Of a stretch of 24,898 bases of DNA, positions 19,900-24,898 are shown piece after piece (positions within the stretch are counted from its first letter, which is position 1; each line of letters begins with the position of its first letter). A program made the position numbers and the translations under genes. Below the pieces are notes generated by a model. That model saw only the letters and a list, made by a program, of their open reading frames with translations, was not told the origin of the DNA and made no database searches. This DNA is from Psilocybe azurescens (taxonomy: Eukaryota > Basidiomycota > Agaricomycetes > Agaricales > Agrocybaceae), in contig JAJIRX010000447.1 of assembly GCA_023853785.1 (NCBI GenBank), positions 1 to 24,898 on the forward strand, given 5' to 3'.

Positions 19900-22424
19900 C
19901 TAGGCCACATCACCCGGTCGAGAGGACAATTTCGATGGGAAAAGTGCCCAGAAGCAGGCCAAAGTGGCAGCAAGAGGAACAGTGATGTAAGGCAGAGTAC
20001 GGACCCCTTCGAGGCTCGATACTGTTCCCGCAATGAACGGAAACAAAGCTACAAATGAACAAAGACGTCAGAAGTGACGCCAGTCATGGTATCATAACAA
20101 TCTACCTGACCCAAAACTGGCTGATGCAGAGCTAAAAATGACGCTTTAATTTCAGAGCCAAATATCAGGGCTAGAAACTTACATTAAAGCCATGCTAATC
20201 ATCCGGACCTCGAGAGATAATATATCGTTCGCCAATGTCAAAGAAGCGGGAAAGACAGGTCCATATACCAGACCGATGACACTCGTCGAAATAGAGTTCG
20301 CGAGGTTGGAGTCGACGGTCCAGATCAAAACTTGCATTGTGAGGCCAATCACTGCACGATAAGCACATCGTACGTTTACTTGGGCATTGGTTCTTTTGGT
20401 AATGAATGCTTACGGCTGCCAATACGGTAAATTGGCTTCAAGATAGCAGGGTAGACGACACTTCAACACGTACATGCAAATTTGAATCACATATTTGCGT
20501 TGAGCATGATCAAGTCTGAAAGAAAAGAAGTGAAATATAGGCAATTATTGATCAAAGCACCTAAATGATGTTAGACATACTTCGGCGTTAAATGTCCCCA
20601 AACGAATCGTCCAATAGTTATGCCGCCCCAGAACCCAGATGAAACGTATCCGACAGTCTTTGGGTTGGCATTCTATGGCGGACCGAGTCAATCGAACGGA
20701 GAAATACTTTGTCTATTCATGAACTAACTCTGATGCTGAGTAAGTACGACACCATCTATAGTTCCATTAGAACAAAACATCGTGAAAGGAAAATGCACTA
20801 ACGTATCCTTGTGTGGTAGTTTCACTGAAGCGCCGATTAGGTGAATGTAATGAGAAAACACCGAACTCGCAGACTGACCATCCGCAGTAAAGAAGCGAGA
20901 ACACACAAATTGCCCACTGGTATCGCGACTTAAGAGCACTGGAAAGGGCTGACCCTACGGTCAGTTCCCATAATACGTTGCATAGAGGAGGGCATGCCTT
21001 TGTGTTGGTCGCAATCTTCTCAGACTGAGAATGTGATGTTGGCATACATTCTATGTCCTTTAAAGACGAGATGTCTTTAGACCACGAGGTCTCACTCTCG
21101 CACTTCGAAGCTAGAATGATCGCATTTTGACGGTCGCGCATAAATTCACGTTCGGTTGGTTTGAAGGTCGACACGAGCATGGCGACATTGATGGCTGATA
21201 GCACTAGGGAGCCAAGATAAAATTTAAACCACGGCACATTAATCGCAATGAGCGACTGGCAAAGCAAAGGAGAAGCCACTCCTCCCAAGCCTAGAAAAAG
21301 GCAGAAGTCAGTCAACAGTCACGACAATTGGAAAAGAGCGATGCTTACTCCACAACCCAAAAGCATAACCAAGGGATTGTTGCGGTCCTGATGCAAAATA
21401 ATTATTTCTGAACCATTCATTCGTCAACACTCGGAAACTACAATATGTTTTGAGATATTCACAGTGATGCTATTCAATGAACCATTGCGTCAGTATGAAC
21501 ACTTTCCTCGTTTCCTTGTACGAAGCTTACCTGTTAAGATAGACCTTGCAAAAGCTGCAACAGCATAGGCTCCAAATACAACCCAGAATCCGCCTCTAGA
21601 TCCCATCATGACAAAAACATTCCGTGTAAGATGCTTGAAACTAGCAAGGCCACATGTCTAGCTTGCGAAGGGGAATATCCTATTTTGTTGTTGCCCGGCT
21701 TCCGGATAGAAAGGCATGAAAAGGATAATCTGGGGATCCAGGAAGAGTGGTTCGAGGTCAAATCAAAGCAGCCGAGTTGGTTCACAATCGACTCCACCAA
21801 GCAAGTCCCCACCATAAACCTTGACGAATGTAAGTCGGCCAACAGTGGAGAATGGGGACATTGGCGTACCCAACAGTAGTCGCTGCATATAACAACGAAG
21901 ACATCATGAAACCGATATGATAATCGGCCATAAAATCTATAGAACCACATGGTTTTGAGATATTGTCGAGCATGTGACGGGTTCCACAACTCACAAGGAA
22001 GAACGGCCCCGGTAACTGGAAAATAAATCAGACAACATCATCACTAAAAGCGATTTATAGCTTACCCCATCACCCCAGCCGCACATAAAGTACGCGAAGA
22101 AGCCACTAGACAAACGCCATCTCAAACGTTCTAGTATCACATTGTTTGCAGTAGCCTCTCCAGAATAATGAGTCGTGATAGACGCTATCCCATCCTCAGC
22201 AACGATCGGGGTAGGCTGGGCGAGGGAGATGGTGCATCAGACACATCTTTCGTCGAATGTGTATATGGTAGATATGCCACTTTGGGTACAACAACGGCGG
22301 CGGTCGAGTCAATAGTAGACGACAGAGGCTCCTTGACTTCAGAATCACCACAATTGAGTTCACCGCGAGGTTGCGGGTTTTCCTGGGTTTTGAGCACACC
22401 AGACTGGGAAAGTCGAAGGGACAT
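19900..22424 (-). CDS. Major facilitator superfamily transporter, fungal Bsc6/fucose-permease-like
   Basis: Twelve-span type transporter of the plasma or vacuolar membrane; substrate unknown. Thirteen exons: 22424-22066, 22015-21995, 21936-21870, 21819-21531, 21407-21349, 21290-20879, 20824-20803, 20755-20729, 20672-20581, 20515-20474, 20351-20183, 20131-20106, 20048-19900; about 578 residues. Telling parts: FFAYFMCGWGDG, then VTGAVLP, DYHIGFMMSSLLYAATTVG, IGYSPSQARHVALLVS, ASGPQQSLGYAFGLWS-LGG, WFKFYLGSLVLSAINVAML, YCGCETTTQGY, NANPKTVGYVSSGFWGGI, TSVIGLVYGPVFPASLTLA, SLEGVRTLPYITVPL. A long hydrophilic loop follows FMRDRQNA. Single missing bases are inferred near 22210 (C), 22065-22068 (G), 21613-21617 (T) and 21405-21407 (A). 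The exon 10/11 join (20474/20351) is also off by one. Exons 2, 7, 8 and 12 are 21-27 nt. Confidence 0.87.
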
Positions 22425-23449
22425 TTCGAAGGATGTTGGAACTCCATAACTCTCTATAGAATAAATACAAGTTATTTTCAGCCGCCGTTTTCATTATCAA
22501 GCTGTTCAATCTTCAAGTTAAGCACTTCTCCATGAAGAGCGGCGTTGTGTATTCTTCATGACATGTAAAAACTCAAGTAGGGCAGGAAGAGATCCCCATT
22601 CAAGACTTCGGTCATTAACTCTGGGAAAACCATTCGAAGTGACTTCTTCAGTTCAGTGAAGGCAATCTCTGTCACAAGGTCAGATAATCATACCGTCGAG
22701 ATAGTCAAACACGTACCAGTGACCAATGATACACTCTCAACCGCGACGGCAAACACGCCATCCTTCCAGCCGTGGGATCCCGATAATTTTGAGCCCTTGG
22801 AAGGATATCCAATGGGCATAGAACTGTTGCGCGCGTGGATTTAGCGTACGTAAATTCAGACGGTTCGGGGCCGCCTGACTTTTGTGAGCCCTCCAGGAAG
22901 GGATGAAGCGCCAAATCGAGCATGCAGGCTCGCAATATCTCAATCTGTGTCGCGCTTTATCGTGAATACCAATGAATAGGGTCGTAGAACGCAATAGATA
23001 GGCAGTCGATCGCGGTAGATAGAGGTCAGGTGGAAATGTCAAAACGTAATTATATTTCGTACAAGTATTGGAATATTTGGAAACTGAATGCTCCTTTGCG
23101 CGTTTTACGGAATCGCTAGGGAGCCCAGATTGAAGAGTCTAGTCCAGCTAAGTGAGAGCGCTTGTGCGCTTGTGCCGCGGGCAGAATGGTATATCATAGA
23201 GTTCAGGTTGAAAAGTGGTAAATTTAAACGAAGTTCAGAGTCAATTGGAATCGTCGATAATAAAAACACGAGCGTGGCTGATGGCACGTGCGTTATGACA
23301 CCATCCGGACCTCGACGCGTCTCTGTTGGTTTCTGCTCATGACTGTCATTTAATACGCCTGCAAAATCAGGGAGAATCAGGGCCACAATCATCCTTCCTG
23401 CACCATGGGACCGAACATTCGTATGTACGGGTAAATCTCTCAATAGTCT
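22425..23449. other. Divergent intergenic region, MFS / PTH2-B
   Basis: A kilobase with no gene I can support. Open frames on plus (22656-22844, 23088-23342) and minus (22705-22935, 23105-23533) give proteins with no family I know and no splice logic. It contains the two divergent promoters and could hide a lost gene. Confidence 0.4.
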
Positions 23450-24417
23450 ATGCCAATAACATCCTCGTAACAGTCTCGATCTACGCCGCTCTAGTTGTGA
23501 CCTCGATATCCATTGGGTTCTGGGCAGGAACAAAGACGAAAAATCGGACCGATAAACAGTCGACAGCCAATCCTATAGTCCCTTCACTCAACCCCGAAAA
23601 GTCTAAGTCTCTTGAGGAGGAGTTAGACGGAAATGAAACGGACGAAACAGAAGAAAGTACAGTCTCAAGCGTGGGCGATGGAGACATCGGGTCGCTCAGG
23701 GTAGATTCCACAGACGACAACTGTAAAATGGTACGCCAACTTTCATCCCGAGAAAGACGCGTTTACATGATATTCATTCAGAAAATTTTTATGGCCTAGG
23801 TTCTTGTCGTTCGGACAGATTTAGGAATGACTTCGGGAAAGATAGCTGCCCAGTAGGCATCTCGGACCTTACATCAATATAACGGACTATTAACACGTTG
23901 CTTATAGATGCTCGTAAGCAGAACTTGCTCGAAGATCTCTACGCCCCTGGTTAATATCTTCTAGCCATGCAGCATTAGCGTGCTACAAAACCCTACTGGT
24001 TAAGAACCCAACTGTACGTGAAGATCGCATGTTTCACTCCATAATTATACCAATCGTGTCATTCTAGCTTCTACGGCAATGGGAGCGAACAGGGTGCGTC
24101 CAGCTGAATTTTAGGTTTATGAGACCATCGTACCCAACAGCCATCCAGACAGACAAAAGTGGCTTTGCGGTGCGACAATGAGGGCGAATTGCTTCTTCTG
24201 AAAGCTCAAGCCCAGAGCTTAAACTTATGCGCCCGTTCGATACAAGACGCGTACGTCTCTCAATTCAATAGAATATCGAAAAGTCTATTGAACACGTCAT
24301 GTTTTACAGAGGTCGTACACAAATCGCTGCTGGATCAAGAACTGTTCTTGGAATTGCAGGTGGGCCATCAGTTATGATTCCGTGTTCACTGGTCAAGGGA
24401 TCTCAATGATTCCTTAG
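23450..24417 (+). CDS. PTH2: Peptidyl-tRNA hydrolase 2, membrane anchored (PTH2-B)
   Basis: Cleaves the ester bond of peptidyl-tRNA so the tRNA is reused; fungal and animal forms sit on mitochondria by an N-terminal anchor. Exons: 23450-23730, 23800-23852, 23908-23913 (6 nt), 23965-24013, 24068-24093, 24149-24250, 24310-24417; about 208 residues. The anchor is VSIYAALVVTSISIGFWAGT, then an acidic linker. The domain has KMVLVVRTDL, SGKIAAQ, C-S-H-A, WERTGQTKVALRC, SLNLCARSIQDA and GRTQIAAGSRTVLGI: all PTH2 signatures. The C and S of C-S-H-A come from the 6-nt exon. Two missing bases are inferred: an A right after the start (23450 MPNN..., without which a stop follows) and one near 24376, which restores ID-SV-TG. 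Unshifted, the frame ends at 24409. Confidence 0.88.
23908..23913 (+). other. Six-nucleotide microexon of PTH2-B
   Basis: ATGCTC flanked by TTATAG before and GTAAGC after. It joins CA| and |CCAT to give codons for Q-C-S-H. Without it the strictly conserved C-S-H-A motif is not encoded. Confidence 0.8.
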
Positions 24418-24560
24418 GACCTGCTCGCCTGGTCAATCAAATTACGGGCAAACTCAAGCTTCTTTGACTTTGACTAGCTATCGTTTATGTGGGCTGACTG
24501 AAGCTTGCTATGTAGAGTACATATTTACCAGCCAGTCATAAATCTAATAATTATATATTA
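24418..24560. other. Intergenic region
   Basis: Short AT-rich stretch after PTH2-B. It should hold its terminator. No other feature is seen. Confidence 0.35.
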
Positions 24561-24767
24561 CTAACCCTGATACAAATTTGGATCTTGCCAACCACAATCA
24601 GGATGTGTTACAATCTGTTTATTTAATAGCTCTGACAAGAAATCAGAACTAGTCCGCCTCTGATACTCTCTCTGTCCAGTGCCAGCCTCCGGAGACATAT
24701 TCTGGTCTGAGTCTGAGGAGGACGGAGGTGGCTTCTTGGCAACGGGGCTAATTAAGGGAACGACCAA
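24561..24767 (-). CDS. Possible 3' part of an unknown gene at the right edge
   Basis: An open frame on the minus strand ends at 24561 and reads Pro/Ser-rich, then RTSSDFLSELLNKQIVTHP and DCGWQDPNLYQG. I do not recognise it. The composition (charged, then folded-looking end) is more protein-like than that of the overlapping plus frame. If it is real, it is the last exon of a gene that runs past the window edge; the residues upstream of 24767 stay open to about 24800. It could also be chance. Confidence 0.3.
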   Translation of the reverse strand: MVVPLISPVAKKPPPSSSDSDQNMSPEAGTGQREYQRRTSSDFLSELLNKQIVTHPDCGWQDPNLYQG

Positions 24768-24898
24768 ACACGGGGAAACTAGACCGCTTACAGCTGGGAA
24801 AGTTGGTCTTGTAACACATCAACATCTTTTACAACCTTTCTCTTATTCTCCATCCTCACACTCCTTAACCCTCGCAGGCCGACCCTAGACCGCCGCTA

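Noticed and set aside
21631..21879. Plus-strand frame of 82 residues
   Set aside because: It is the antisense shadow of MFS exon 4.
1..24898. CRISPR arrays, insertion sequences, tRNA genes and bacterial-type operons
   Set aside because: I saw no direct-repeat arrays, no terminal inverted repeats with a transposase, and no tRNA cloverleaf with a GTTCGA loop; the DNA is nuclear fungal.

Overview
The window looks like nuclear DNA from a filamentous basidiomycete, most likely an Agaricomycete. The genes are dense and cut by many short introns (about 45-125 nt, nearly all GT-AG). The proteins are typical fungal housekeeping proteins, and there is a small secreted Gly/Asn/Ser-rich protein and a decayed P450. 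All gene models here were joined by hand from splice signals and reading frame; no search was run.

Left part (1-9900): TIM10 (minus) is divergent from UTP4 (plus), a WD40 subunit of the SSU processome. Then come an Mpv17/PMP22-family membrane protein (minus), a small secreted repeat protein (plus), a divergent membrane-anchored PTH2-family protein (minus, called PTH2-A) and the DEAD-box RNA helicase HAS1 (plus). PTH2-A and HAS1 start only about 20 bp apart.

Middle part (9900-17150), all plus strand: a Pom33/TMEM33-family protein of the ER and nuclear envelope, a small unrecognised membrane protein, a four-CBS plus PB1 protein with a C-terminal membrane segment, and an Sgf11-like subunit of the SAGA deubiquitinase module.

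Right part (17150-24898): a cytochrome P450 relic (plus), a 13-exon MFS transporter (minus), a second PTH2 gene with canonical signatures (plus, called PTH2-B), and possibly the end of another gene at the right edge (minus).

Two themes stand out. First, two PTH2 paralogs lie about 16 kb apart in opposite orientation. They share the same exon skeleton, including a 6-nt microexon, but PTH2-A has lost the signature residues that PTH2-B keeps. Second, many conserved genes (UTP4, HAS1, CBS/PB1, POM33, MFS, PTH2) carry single-base frameshifts, mostly in short homopolymers. This points to uncorrected indel errors in the assembly rather than real pseudogenes. The P450 relic, with stops and lost exons, is a true pseudogene by contrast.
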